This document shows positions 41,201 to 47,559 of a stretch of 64,000 nt of DNA, piece after piece. Position 1 is the first letter of the stretch; every line of letters starts with the position of its first letter. The DNA is from Istiophorus platypterus. Its lineage: Eukaryota; Chordata; Actinopteri; Istiophoriformes; Istiophoridae. The DNA lies in assembly GCA_016859345.1 (NCBI GenBank), contig CM029114.1:9347501-9411500 (forward strand). The letters run 5' to 3'. The position numbers were made by a program, and so were the translations under genes. A model generated the notes under the pieces. The model was not told the DNA's origin and did not search any database. It saw nothing but the letters and a program-made list of their open reading frames with translations.

Positions 41201-43044
41201 AATCGAGGAAAAAGGGATGGAAGAACTAAGCTCTTCTGATAAATTTTTTTTAATTCCGCTTTAACAGGAAAACTGAGGAACTGCTTTAAACTCTACTTCT
41301 TTGCTCTACCATTTATATTTGCACATGGGGGTTAATTTTTCAATTCTTCTTCCAAGTCTCTTAATTTATGTAAACCACATTTAAACTTAATAACAAAATA
41401 AAGGCAGGCTTTAGTCAAACACAAGTAGAAGAAGTTAATGGACATTAAGGGCTAATTGCCTACATTTTCTGACCCCAGTCCAGATCAAGATTTTTTTCCC
41501 AGTCCAGTGTGTACACGTGTATACACTTGAGCAATGTGAAGTGTTTTTATATATGTAGGAGTGTGTAGAGAGGGAGAGAGGGCCTTGACCATTTTGAGGT
41601 TTTTCTGAGGTGATTCTGTTCTGCAGGGTTTGTGAAGCGCTTTGGGGCCCAGAGCAGATGAAAGGTGCTATTTAAATGTAAGTGCCACTCCATTCCTTCA
41701 TTTCCCTTCATGTCCTCCTGCTCCAATCTTTTCTCCAGTCTGTCAAGCCCCCTCCCTCCCACAGACACACACATACCTGACCACCTCAATTCTCCCATCA
41801 TTAAACTGCCACACATACCCCCATGAACAAACAAGACTGTACATTATACACACTTTTCCTTTATCTGTCCTTCTCCTCTTCATCATTTTGTGTTTTTAAA
41901 TTTCAATTGTGCTAGGTTGTATTGATTGTACACTTTGCCTACAACTGTCTTTTGCTCTTGTGTGTTGTGTTCCTCCTCCCTCCCTCCCTGCCTCCCTTTT
42001 GTTGCATTACCCAGGTGCCCTTTCTGCATCTACTCCACCAATCGTCCAGCGGCCATGGAGTGCCACCTTAAGACGCACTGTAAGATGGAGTACCGCTGCC
42101 GCATCTGCCAGGGACTGTGGCCCGACCAGGCCTCATTGGAGGCCCACATGCGCGGGCACCGCCTGGGCAACCACTACAAGTGTGAGCAGTGTGGCTACTT
42201 GTCCAAGACGGCCAATAAGCTGATCGAGCATGTGCGTGTGCACACAGGCGAGCGGCCCTTCCACTGCGATCGCTGCTCTTATAGCTGTAAGCGCAAGGAC
42301 AACCTCAACCTGCACAAGAAGCTGAAGCATGCGCCGCGCCAGACTTTCGGCTGCCGAGAGTGCCCTTTCACCACCACACACCCCTTTGTCTTCAGCCGCC
42401 ACCTCAAAAAACACCAGAGTGGAGGAATGGGGGGACCAGATGGGGGCTTACAAGGAAGAGGAGGAGAAGAGGAGGAGGAAGATGAGGAGGCAGGAGAGGA
42501 GGAGCTGCCCCTCGAGGGAACATCACCAGGGGGCTCGTCGTTGCGGAAGAGCCAGGAGGACTTCCTGATCAGCGGAGGAGGAGGGAGCAGTGGAGGGAGC
42601 GGCAGCAACAGCCCCCTCATGAGTCTGACAGCGTCCCAGGCACTCCAGTCTGTTGCACTGTCACTCACCCTGAGCAAGTCCAAACAGCTGGACCCCAAAG
42701 GCCCCCTGCACTGCCTGGTCAGCGCTAACGGCAACGACGCCACCAAAAACCCTAGTAGTCCGAGCAGCGGCAGCCCCTCCCTCTTCCTCCCCTCCTCCCG
42801 CCACGTATTCGAGCAGTACAGGAACTGCGACCAGGCGCACCTGATCCCCCTCACCACCCTGTTCACCCACAACAGCCGCTTCACATTCCACTCGCACCTC
42901 CACTCCAGATGGCGGCCCGCCACATCTCCTCTCCTCTTCTCTTCCAACTCAGCCTCCCCCTCCCGCTCTCCCCCCTCACCCACCTCCCACAAACACTCCT
43001 TCCTGGCCTACCTGGGACTGATGGAGAGGGCCAAGACTGTTTGA
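678..43044 (+). CDS. znf827: znf827 (zinc finger protein 827), 3' part, 12 coding exons
   Basis: The spliced reading (678-850, 1150-1645, 9274-9558, 20536-20778, 24604-24658, 24758-24858, 31147-31284, 32610-32781, 33668-33834, 37912-38121, 39113-39290, 42015-43044) gives 1081 full codons plus a split first codon, with all phases compatible. The order of fingers and linkers follows vertebrate ZNF827 throughout, up to the C-terminal HSFLAYLGL block. I see 14 C2H2 fingers: three, then four, two and five. The family is nuclear; mammalian ZNF827 recruits the NuRD complex through an N-terminal RRK motif, acts at ALT telomeres and has been linked to ssDNA and ATR signalling. That N-terminus is encoded upstream of this window, so the gene is partial here. 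Residue numbers in the exon entries count from the codon at 680. Eleven introns have GT-AG ends except one GC-AG at 38122. Confidence 0.97.
851..1149 (+). other. znf827: znf827 intron, 299 bp
   Basis: Short GT-AG intron that splits finger 2 between its two His residues. It ends in a pyrimidine-rich tract and CCAG at 1146-1149. Nothing else is seen in it. Confidence 0.9.
1150..1645 (+). CDS. znf827: znf827 exon: finger 3 and first SUMO-motif/helix module
   Basis: Residues 58-222 (496 bp, phase 0 in, phase 1 out). It supplies the last His of finger 2 and all of finger 3 (C70-H90, with FTSSRHFSLKLHMRCHQH as in mammals). A disordered, acidic and Ser/Pro-rich linker follows. It carries two SUMO consensus motifs, VKEE (about residue 101) and IKEE (codons near 1432), and ends in LFSPDITTKTATDLLMKLS, the first of three related blocks that close three successive exons. 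The exon start is set by the VHQHQDRGE match to ZNF827 and the TTTTCCAG acceptor. A run of Gly-Val dipeptides at 1533-1551 comes from a small GGAGTT-type repeat and is probably lineage-specific. Confidence 0.96.
4245..4600. promoter_or_regulatory. candidate conserved noncoding element
   Basis: Non-repetitive stretch with dense ATTA/TAAT cores between 4350 and 4430 (including ATTAGATTAATTAAAA and ATTCATAATT), followed by GC-balanced sequence. This pattern resembles vertebrate developmental enhancers bound by homeodomain proteins. It is inference from composition only; no alignment was possible. Confidence 0.25.
8340..8437. repeat. compound (TG)n/(TA)n microsatellite
   Basis: TG-rich tract running into about 21 uninterrupted TA repeats, ending at 8437. 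Likely highly polymorphic. Confidence 0.97.
9274..9558 (+). CDS. znf827: znf827 exon: second SUMO-motif/helix module
   Basis: This 285-bp exon has phase 1 at both ends, so it can be skipped in frame. It completes Ala 223 and gives residues 224-317. It opens with ANQRETLKSPFHLKEEPKVE, matching the ANQ...VKEEPK start of the same mammalian exon. It contains the LKEE SUMO-type motif and a Gln-Ser repeat (SQSQSQSQ), and ends in LLSQDINVKVASELLIKLS, the second copy of the repeated block. It has no early ATG, so simple start-to-stop searches on this strand would miss it. The acceptor is GGCTGCAG at 9266-9273; the donor is CAG|GTAGGG at 9559. Confidence 0.95.
10450..11780 (-). mobile_element. degenerate L2-like LINE fragment with reverse-transcriptase remnant
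   Basis: On the minus strand, a broken frame at 11079-11321 reads MLRPIL...CYADDRKLYLSMKP, with the reverse-transcriptase catalytic YADD box at about 11265-11276 and downstream text (VLGPKHLRNTLSND) typical of fish L2-clade LINEs. A second minus-strand piece (10723-11016, MSFNSNIKQTSKTAFF) is the next part of the same protein in a shifted frame. The left part (10450-10760) resembles the 3' end of these elements. Frameshifts and stops make it inactive. The right boundary is approximate. Confidence 0.75.
16030..16050. repeat. (GA)n microsatellite
   Basis: About ten uninterrupted AG repeats within a longer purine-rich stretch. Confidence 0.9.
18471..18503. repeat. three tandem copies of an 11-mer
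   Basis: Three head-to-tail copies of GCAGGGTTAGN, the last slightly diverged. The AGGGTTA core resembles a telomere repeat, but the 11-bp period does not. Confidence 0.85.
20536..20778 (+). CDS. znf827: znf827 exon: third SUMO-motif/helix module
   Basis: 243 bp, phase 1 at both ends (an in-frame cassette). It completes Glu 318 and gives residues 319-398. It begins with QKVKVKAEPMEVD, matching mammalian VKIKEEPMEVD, with VKAE as a SUMO-type motif. It ends in LFSQDISVKMASELLFKLS, nearly identical to the mammalian sequence and the third copy of the block that also ends the two previous exons. The acceptor is ATCCTCAG at 20528-20535; the donor is CAG|GTATGT at 20779. Confidence 0.96.
20779..24603 (+). 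other. znf827: znf827 intron, 3.8 kb
   Basis: GT-AG intron. It has a CT-rich stretch at 21240-21440, a G-run of about a dozen near 21640-21652, and a degenerate Tc1-like transposon at 23280-24113. The 3' splice site has a very long T-rich tract (24546-24600). Nothing else is recognised. Confidence 0.75.
23280..24113 (+). mobile_element. degenerate Tc1/mariner-like DNA transposon
   Basis: The left end (CACTATTGGTCAAAAGTTTT) and the reverse complement of the right end (CAGTACCGGTCAAAAGTTTT) are near-identical terminal inverted repeats of a type common in fish Tc1 elements. Inside, the plus strand near 23735-23760 reads KQDNDPKH, the remnant of the conserved Tc1 transposase DDE-region text, followed by stops. 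A TA lies on the left; the right target base has decayed. It is inactive and 834 bp, about half of a full-length element. Confidence 0.8.
24604..24658 (+). CDS. znf827: znf827 small exon (55 bp), linker
   Basis: Completes Glu 399, gives residues 400-416 (KVSKANNHKDNNMVGIN) and begins a split Ser. It matches the mammalian EKVSKEHNHTKEN segment after the third module. Phase 1 in, phase 2 out. It is separated from the next exon by only 99 bp; the two together are 156 bp and could be skipped as an in-frame pair, but not singly. Confidence 0.92.
24659..24757 (+). other. znf827: znf827 minimal intron, 99 bp
   Basis: GT-AG intron (AG|GTGAGA ... TTTCAG), near the lower size typical of fish introns. 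It holds nothing else. Confidence 0.9.
24758..24858 (+). CDS. znf827: znf827 exon: Ser-rich linker before finger 4
   Basis: 101 bp, phase 2 in, phase 1 out; residues 418-450. It reads SPFLDECFRQSPFNS followed by a Ser-rich tail, matching mammalian SPFFSEDTFRQSPFTSNS. The donor is ATG|GTAAGA at 24859, followed 18 bases later by a long AC repeat. Confidence 0.93.
24877..24945. repeat. (AC)34 microsatellite next to a 5' splice site
   Basis: 69 uninterrupted bases of AC, starting 18 bases inside the intron. Confidence 0.98.
25068..25582. mobile_element. non-autonomous Tc1-like element with TA target duplication
   Basis: Both ends are CAGTACTG (itself a palindrome) within longer inverted repeats: left CAGTACTGTGCAAAGG, and on the complement of the right end CAGTACTGAGCACAAA, both leading into TTTTAGGCAC. 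TA dinucleotides flank it at 25066-25067 and 25583-25584, as expected for Tc1/mariner insertion. The 515-bp interior has no intact transposase. Confidence 0.85.
25697..25800. repeat. teleost interspersed repeat fragment
   Basis: Contains GGCAAGTTTATTTGTATAGC and GTGCTTTACG, the signature of a short repeat scattered through many teleost genomes. Confidence 0.6.
26815..27062. repeat. teleost interspersed repeat
   Basis: Carries ACTTATATAGCGATTTTCTA, CTCAAAGCGCTTTTACACTA, a run of ACAC/ATTCAC units, then TTGGGGTTCAGAATCTTGCC and CAACATGCAGACTGGAGGAG. This order of blocks is a widespread fish repeat. Confidence 0.75.
28303..28440. mobile_element. hAT-like MITE remnant (copy 1 of 4)
   Basis: Starts near TGACTGCAACTAAG and contains TTGATTAATCTGCC, CTTGATTAATCAATCAGTTG and TATAAAACATCAGAAAACAG, typical text of a fish hAT-like repeat family. 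The right end is lost. Confidence 0.6.
30202..30575. mobile_element. teleost MITE (copy 1 of 2)
   Basis: Contains ACTTCCTGGCGTCTCTGCTG, TGCTAAGCCAAGCTAACTGC, AGCTTCATATTTAATGGGCA and TTTCCCAAAATGTTATATTA in the order seen in a common fish repeat family. The copy at about 32990-33460 shares its right half. Confidence 0.7.
30680..30850 (+). mobile_element. tRNA-derived SINE, decayed
   Basis: A head resembling a tRNA A-box (GTGGCTTAGTGTTGAAGATG), a decayed B-box region (GATTTTCCCCATTTTGGTTC), a CT-rich body (TCTCTCTGCCCCCTTG) and an A-rich tail with AATAAAAAGCAAAACGCCCA match a SINE common in percomorph fishes. The B box is mutated, so it is probably silent. Confidence 0.65.
31106..31126. repeat. 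(GT)n next to a 3' splice site
   Basis: About ten pure GT units within a wider GT-rich stretch (31089-31139), ending 20 bases before the acceptor AG at 31145-31146. Confidence 0.95.
31147..31284 (+). CDS. znf827: znf827 exon: zinc finger 4
   Basis: 138 bp, phase 1 at both ends. It completes Asp 451 and gives residues 452-496. An acidic lead (PEKDDGEPGNG) is followed by LNEQLFPCPVCGKVFGRQQT, with finger 4 as C475/C478...H491/H495, ending in LHT. It matches mammalian WKFNDQLFPCDVCGKVFGRQ. Skipping it would remove exactly one finger in frame. The acceptor GTTTTCCAG has a very short pyrimidine tract preceded by GT repeats. Confidence 0.96.
31549..31577. repeat. (AC)n microsatellite
   Basis: 29 bases of AC with one G interruption. 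Confidence 0.9.
31964..32003. repeat. (AC)20 microsatellite
   Basis: 40 uninterrupted bases of AC. Confidence 0.97.
32149..32211. repeat. (GT)31 microsatellite
   Basis: 63 bases of GT, preceded by GTGCGCGC. Confidence 0.97.
32610..32781 (+). CDS. znf827: znf827 exon: zinc finger 5
   Basis: Completes Glu 497 and gives residues 498-553. Finger 5 is C503/C506...H519/H523 (YKCHLCPYAAKCRANLNQHL), followed by SVKLVSTDAEQIVSAVT, nearly identical to mammalian ZNF827. The exon ends in CPYYY plus two bases of Ser 554. The acceptor is GTGTTGCAG; the donor is CAG|GTAGTA at 32782, phase 2. Confidence 0.97.
32782..33667 (+). other. znf827: znf827 intron, 0.9 kb
   Basis: GT-AG intron, about half of it a MITE copy (about 32990-33460). 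The acceptor TGTCCAG follows a CT-rich tract at 33610-33660. Confidence 0.85.
32990..33460. mobile_element. teleost MITE (copy 2 of 2)
   Basis: Shares GGACCTCTAAAGCTCA, TGCTATGCTAAGCTAACTGC and AGAGTGGTATCAATCTC with the family represented at 30202-30575. Ends are approximate. Confidence 0.65.
33668..33834 (+). CDS. znf827: znf827 exon: zinc fingers 6 and 7
   Basis: Completes Ser 554 and gives residues 555-609. Finger 6 is C555/C558...H571/H575 (CHVCGFQTELNAQFVSHMSL). The conserved VDKEQWMFS spacer follows, then finger 7 (C587/C590...H603/H608, with four residues between the His). Phase 2 in, phase 1 out. The donor is GCAG|GTACAG at 33835. Confidence 0.97.
33923..34294. mobile_element. hAT-like MITE (copy 2 of 4)
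   Basis: The left end TAGGGTTGAAACTA and the complement of the right end TAGAGCTGAAATGACTA are terminal inverted repeats. The interior has ATTATCAGTTATTCTGC and TCAATTGACTAATCAATTAA, as in the copies at 28303, 46466 and 58795. No transposase is seen. Confidence 0.65.
34473..34985. mobile_element. non-autonomous DNA transposon (MITE)
   Basis: The left end has GTATTTGGACAGTGACACAT and the complement of the right end has CATTTGGAGAGTGACACATT, so the termini are inverted repeats. The interior (TTTTGGCTCTGTACTC, GCTGACTTTCAGCTTTAAGG) is text typical of a fish DNA-transposon repeat. About 510 bp, no coding capacity. Confidence 0.7.
35253..36324. repeat. tandem duplication, copy 1 (1072 bp)
   Basis: Head-to-tail with 36325-37396. 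I find no difference between the two copies by eye over the whole 1072 bases, including the poly-T and poly-C runs. The unit begins in TGTGTGTGCGTGTGT and ends in ATAAGAGTCCGG. It carries no recognised coding sequence; a 172-codon open frame at 35254-35772 has no family I know and is repeated exactly in copy 2. Confidence 0.97.
36325..37396. repeat. tandem duplication, copy 2 (1072 bp)
   Basis: Same sequence as copy 1. Identity with the start of the unit continues about 17 bases past the end (to 37413), so a third GT tract closes the array. This fits unequal exchange or replication slippage between GT tracts, or an assembly duplication. Confidence 0.97.
37397..37430. repeat. GT/GC alternating tract
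   Basis: Alternating purine-pyrimidine run (GTGTGTGTGCGTGTGTGTGC, then GCGCGC...), of a type able to adopt Z-DNA, at the right end of the duplication. Confidence 0.9.
37912..38121 (+). CDS. znf827: znf827 exon: Ser-rich linker; GC 5' splice site
   Basis: 210 bp, phase 1 at both ends. It completes Gly 610 and gives residues 611-679. It reads LNSRSPLSETKSTSSSLSAL and continues Ser/Gly-rich to GSGTEDKSDK. It matches the mammalian PSSSSLSALSDS...SEEKPEKG linker. The next exon must supply GC to complete Gly 680, so this exon must end with one base of a codon after the Lys at 38118-38120. The only junction that fits is AAAG|GCAAGG at 38121/38122, a GC donor with an otherwise good consensus. No nearby GT gives the right phase. 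Confidence 0.92.
38122..39112 (+). other. znf827: znf827 intron, 1.0 kb, GC-AG
   Basis: Starts GCAAGG and ends CTCTCCAG. AT-rich, with a TTC-rich run near 38777; nothing else is recognised. Confidence 0.85.
39113..39290 (+). CDS. znf827: znf827 exon: zinc fingers 8 and 9
   Basis: Completes Gly 680 and gives residues 681-738. Finger 8 is C683/C686...H699/H703 (FECVFCNFVCKTRSMYERHL); finger 9 is C711/C714...H727/H731 (FECDVCHKFLKTPEQLLEHK). It ends TVPSGGL plus two bases of Lys 739. The donor is CTCAA|GTAAGG at 39291. Unspliced, the frame continues AAG TAA, so the protein would end at GGLK. Confidence 0.97.
39291..42014 (+). other. znf827: znf827 last intron, 2.7 kb
   Basis: GT-AG intron. An in-frame TAA overlaps the donor (39291-39293). 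39950-40450 is AT-rich with short TATA runs. 41622-41685 (GCGCTTTGGGGCCCAGAGCA, GGTGCTATTTAAATGTAAG) resembles the 3' tail shared by fish LINEs and SINEs. 41700-42012 is pyrimidine-rich and leads into the acceptor TTACCCAG. No coding exon is seen. Confidence 0.85.
41622..41685 (+). repeat. LINE/SINE 3'-tail-like fragment
   Basis: GAAGCGCTTTGGGG...GGTGCTATTTAAATGTAAG matches the conserved tail found on many fish L2-mobilised SINEs. Only the tail is recognisable. Confidence 0.55.
42015..43044 (+). CDS. znf827: znf827 terminal coding exon: zinc fingers 10-14 and C-terminus
   Basis: Completes Lys 739 and gives residues 740-1081; stop TGA at 43042-43044. The five fingers are C740-H760 (CPFCIYSTNRPAAMECHLKT), C767-H787, C795-H815 (CEQCGYLSKTANKLIEHVRV), C823-H844 and C852-H872, with a TGERPF linker before the fourth of them. 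Fingers 10, 12, 13 and 14 are close to mammalian ZNF827; finger 11 is more diverged. After the fingers come a Glu-rich run (about 42448-42512), Gly/Ser-rich sequence, LMSLTASQALQSVALSLTLS, AHLIPLTTLF and the conserved end HSFLAYLGLMERAKTV. The exon is GC-rich. The Glu-rich and Gly-rich inserts are longer than in mammals as I recall them. Confidence 0.97.
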
Positions 43045-43680
43045 CCTCGCCTGCCTCCTCCTCCTCCTCTCCTCGCTCTTTCCCTCACTCCTCGGACGGT
43101 GGTGTGAATGACACTTGACCACTGCAGTGGGAGCAACATCTTTTCCAATCAGACCAGCAGAATAAGCTGGACCAGACATATTGAAGAAAAGAAAAAATAA
43201 CATTTATAAGACAAAAAGGCTGTACATGCTAAAAATGCATTTATATCAAAAAGCTGCTTTTCTTATCAGTTCTATCAATTGAATTATTACTACTTCAACT
43301 ACTACTCTCTATTACCTTTTTGTTTTCTGTTTTTAAATGTCTGAATGACCTGGACCCAGTTGCATTATCTGAGGAAACTAACGTATCTCAGTTTTATAGA
43401 TATTTTTCTTTAGTTGTTTGACGAGATAAAAAGTTGAAAAAGATGAAACAAAACTTGCAAGTGCTATATTTTAGTGCATTTTTGTCTATTGCTATTATGC
43501 ATCGAAATAGCATGCCTGTTTCTGTGTTTCAACTAGCTTTGACGTCATTAGGAAGCTGAATTCGAGATATCCTGAAGTGTTAGCGGTGCGACAGAACCAA
43601 TGAAACGGCATGCTTTTCATTGAAAAAGGATCGTTTCCAAAGCAACGCCTCAAACCACGCACTTACTTATTTATCAATCT

Positions 43681-43688
43681 TGTACATA
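43681..43688 (+). promoter_or_regulatory. Pumilio-type site UGUACAUA in the 3' UTR
   Basis: Exact match to UGUANAUA, about 640 bases after the stop codon. A second match (UGUAAAUA) lies at 43878-43885. Confidence 0.45.
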
Positions 43689-44507
43689 GTTTTGTAGCCC
43701 TTCCCCTTCCCATCTTTTTGATTTCTGTTGGTTTTTTGTATAATGGTGAAACCATATTATGCATAGCTGCTGCCTGATATCACTTCTGTCTCAGAATGAA
43801 TGTAATTTAAATGGGGTAGTAGCTAATTGTGATTCTTTTTTTTGTAATTTCATAGAACAGAAAATAAGAAATGGTAATGTAAATATTCAAACCTGCGATT
43901 CAAAAATACTCAATCTCTCCTGTCATGACAAGAGACATAAGTTTATATCCAACAATTTGAATGGAATATAAATATAAAATGTTGCCAATGCATTTCTTTT
44001 CACAGGCAAACAAGTAGTGAAATCCTATAAACAACAAATGTGTGACTTGATGGAAATATTCATTCATTATGTCTGAGACCAAGTGGATATCAGCGCAGCT
44101 AAATATGCAGAACTATGTATCACGCACCTATACTTAGAAGAGATATATGAGATAACTGTTTTGTGGAGGTGACCAGCTCTGGGTTAGTGAGCTACCCACA
44201 GCCAGGGTCACCACAGGCCGATTCAATGGTGCTTTTTGGAGCTTTTTGTAATTTTTGTGTACAAAAAAAAGAAAAAAATTGTTCCAAAATGACTTGAATG
44301 AATGTATTTTTGTTTATGTACATGAAAAAGAAGCGATACAGAAGTGTGAACAGGGATGTCTTTGTGCTGGTGAAGGCGGGAAAGTTAGTGTGTTTGGTGG
44401 CCTTCTGTGTCTTTTTTTTGTTTTTGGTTTTTGATTTTGTTTTGTTTTGGGTTTTTTTTTTTTTTTTTTTTACGTTTTTTTTTTTTTTACTGAGCCTTTT
44501 ACATCAT

Positions 44508-44513
44508 AATAAA
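44508..44513 (+). terminator. znf827: proximal poly(A) signal AATAAA, znf827
   Basis: Canonical hexamer preceded by long T-runs and followed within about 40 bases by TTGTGAG. It is 1.46 kb after the stop codon. Confidence 0.5.
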
Positions 44514-45486
44514 ACATTTTCTACTAACGTTCATAGAGCACCCATTGTGAGAAAAAGCTCCTGTAGGTGCAATGATGAAGCAAAGCCATTCACTTGTATA
44601 GCATTGTGTTCAATGGCACTGGCTTCTGTTAGGCCGGCTGACATGGTACTGCTTTTTATCCTCCCCTCCCTCCTGTCAACCTTTTGAGTTTTAATTGCAC
44701 TTAATGTGGTAACACTTCAAGCCAAAAGCACTTAAACCTTTTATTTTCCTCTTTTTTTTTTAAAGTGCAAACTTAGCTCCACCATGTTACTATAATGTGA
44801 AGTAGACAGTAGTTGCTGGAAGTGACTCAATCAACAAACCTTAGTTTCACATGTAGGCATTTCTAGCGGTGCATAAGGGTCTGCCTCCGTGAAATCGGAG
44901 AAAGTAAATTAATACAAATTGCATGAATTAGACAGTAGAGGTCACGCTCTCCCTGGGAACTAAAGGTCCCAGGCTAAATTATGATAGCCAATTTTGCACA
45001 GTGCTGCACTTTTTGATTATGAGAATATGTATTTATCCGTAAAATGCTCAAAAAGAAGTATGTTTTTCGAGTTGGGGCAGCAGAGTACAAGCATTTTATT
45101 TTGAAAAAGCTTTACCCGTTATTGATCGTACTTGTGTTCCTAAGTGGTCTTCAAGCCAAAATCCCTTATTTGTAAAGGGATTGTTTTTTTATTTTCTCTA
45201 TAGTTTTCTTTTGTCTATTTTACTCATGCATTCTCTTGAATCATTGTTGCTTTTTTTATTTTCTACTTAAATCGTGTCAAAAAAAAAAAGTTGATTGGAT
45301 AGAGAACATGAATTGTCAAGACCAAAATGTAACTTGCCGCAGGATATGATGTTAGGATTGAATCCGTCAAGTCCTGCTCTGGAGCGATGCCTCGATTGTC
45401 TCCCCCTTTACACTGCTGTTTGTTTGTTCCTTTTTGCTCTATCAATGTCTGGCATGCTGGCTCTGGAATGAGAGGAACATCCTTCC

Positions 45487-45487
<1 letters not shown>

Positions 45488-45545
<58 letters not shown>
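45488..45545. repeat. (CA)n microsatellite
   Basis: 58 bases of CA with one AAA interruption. Confidence 0.95.
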
Positions 45546-45548
<3 letters not shown>

Positions 45549-46263
45549 CCTTGTACTATCTACGTTATCTTTTATACTCTAGTGCCACTTGGTGGAAGGA
45601 AACCACCTGAGACTTCTGAGAATAAGTCAAACTAATTGTCAGGGTCCAAAAGATAAAGAGAAAAAAAAGAATGTGTCCACTCTTGACACTTTTTTTAAAA
45701 TGTCTGCCTTTTAATACAACGTAATCATGAATGGCTGCACTTCTTTATGTCCCCCTAGTTTGAGTGTAATGTCTAAAAAGGCAACAGGGCTCTTTCCTTT
45801 TGAAAACCATTACTCTAAAGCACTTATTCTGTTTATTTTCGCCCAATTGTAAGCAGCACAGTGACCTTTTTTTTTCTTTTAAAGCTTGACTACCTTTTCA
45901 GCACTTCAGAGTATGCATGACATTGTCCTCGCTCTATTTCTTTAGCACTTAATTGTGTTTAAAACTAACTCCCTTGGTTGCATTTAGTTAGCATCACCCT
46001 GCACTGTCCTACAATCAGTTAGCTTTAAGTTTGGCTGTATTTTATGATTAGAAAAGGCTCAACTATCTTATCTTTTGGCACTCGGTAAAGATTGGTATGT
46101 GCTGTACAAAGCTTTTTTTTATTACTCCATTGTTAAGGCTGTACAGGGTTGTGACGATAACTGGTAAATAGATCATTTGTACTTTTTTGGTTTTGTATTT
46201 GTTTTCTTTGTTTGGCATTATTTTATGTTCAACTTGCCAGATCTAAATGTAACAGGATTTGAA

Positions 46264-46269
46264 AGTAAA
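46264..46269 (+). terminator. znf827: possible distal poly(A) signal AGTAAA, znf827
   Basis: Weak hexamer variant followed by TGTCAGTTGTCTGTCTTTTC, a plausible GT/T-rich downstream element. It is the last good candidate before repeat DNA begins near 46466. Confidence 0.35.
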
Positions 46270-46465
46270 GCTTACATCAGATATTATGTCAGTTGTCTGT
46301 CTTTTCTCTTTTCATTCTTTTAAAAAGATGCAGATCAGTTTTCAATTACTTTAAACATCACTCTTTAACTTTGATAAATATATAACAAAACTGTTTGATT
46401 TATATTTACAGTTGGCTGTTTGGAGCAAGATGCTCAGTGCCTCAGACATATAAATTAACTATAAA

Positions 46466-46806
46466 TAAATCTGAAACGATTTGTCAGTTATTAGGAACCG
46501 GACAGGTAGTTAATTAACAATAATTTTGTTTATCATTTATTGTCACAGTTGTGCAATGAAGAGAAAGTGGCAAATATTCAAACCTCTGAACATTTGTTGC
46601 TTCTCCGCTGTTACAAAGTAGGTAGCTGTTTTCTTTTATTTTACATTGAATATCTTTGGGTTTTGAGCTATTGGCCTGACAAAACAAGACATTTAAAGAA
46701 GTCACCTTGCTGCTCTCAGAACACGCGATGGGCATTTGTAAGTGTTTTTTGACATTTCAGAGGCGGAAATTAATCGATAAGGAAGATAATCATTAGTTGC
46801 AGCCCT
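46466..46806. mobile_element. hAT-like MITE (copy 3 of 4)
   Basis: Begins near TGAAACGATTTGTCAGTTAT and ends ATCATTAGTTGCAGCCCTAG. The complement of that end, CTAGGGCTGCAACTAATGAT, is the typical terminus of the family. No transposase is seen. Confidence 0.65.
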
Positions 46807-47559
46807 AGGTGAGAGAATTCTTACAAATATCACAGATCAATAAATCTTAAGCAGCATAATTCACAATATTTAAAGATTTAGTAAAGCATTTAGCATCAAC
46901 TCCATTCCTGACTTTGACAAGAGAAGTTTAGACAAACAATCTTAACTCAAGGTCCATTATTGAAAACTATAAACTGCACTGTTTTTACAAAGTTTTGGTT
47001 TGACGTAAAACCAAACAGTAGTGAACACAGTTTATGGCACTGAACATTGTGATAATATCACTTATATTTACAACATAATGTCATACAATAACGGAACATT
47101 GTTATCATACATTATCACCGTGATACAACACAGTGAAAATCCATAAACTGTTAAACTGGAATACAGACAAACCCCAAAAAGATCAGCATATTTATTTATC
47201 TACTAATCAGTGATAACTCAGAAAACTCCATCTGTTGAAAAACAATGCGATAGAATCCAAAGCTCCAGAAACTACTAAATGGACCTTGTGGCAAGTTTGT
47301 TTTTTTTTAATGACAATAAAATAAACTCAAATTCCTCCACTACCATCCCATGCGGAATGCAAAAGCCACCATACCAAGTCCTGTCAGAGAGATTAGAGAG
47401 GGAAGACATAAAAATAAGGGCCGAGAAGAGATCAAAAAGATGATTTAGACCAGTAAGGAAAGCAGAAAAGAGCAGATATCATTCAGCAGGGAGACACTGA
47501 TATGAGTTGAGGTAAAGCACAGATCAGCTTTGCCATCATAATAACAAGGAATAGGATCT

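Larger units (their letters stand above)
43045..46290 (+). other. znf827: znf827 3' UTR (extent uncertain)
   Basis: AT-rich, unique sequence after the stop, with long T-runs (44452-44490) and two UGUANAUA Pumilio-type sites (43681-43688, 43878-43885). A proximal end is plausible after AATAAA at 44508. A distal end is possible after AGTAAA at 46264, which is followed by T/GT-rich sequence. (CA)n lies at 45488-45545. No other gene is seen. Confidence 0.5.

Noticed and set aside
42279..42992. 237-codon antisense open frame
   Set aside because: It lies opposite the GC-rich final znf827 exon and is low-complexity Ser/Pro/Arg. It is a shadow of the real frame.
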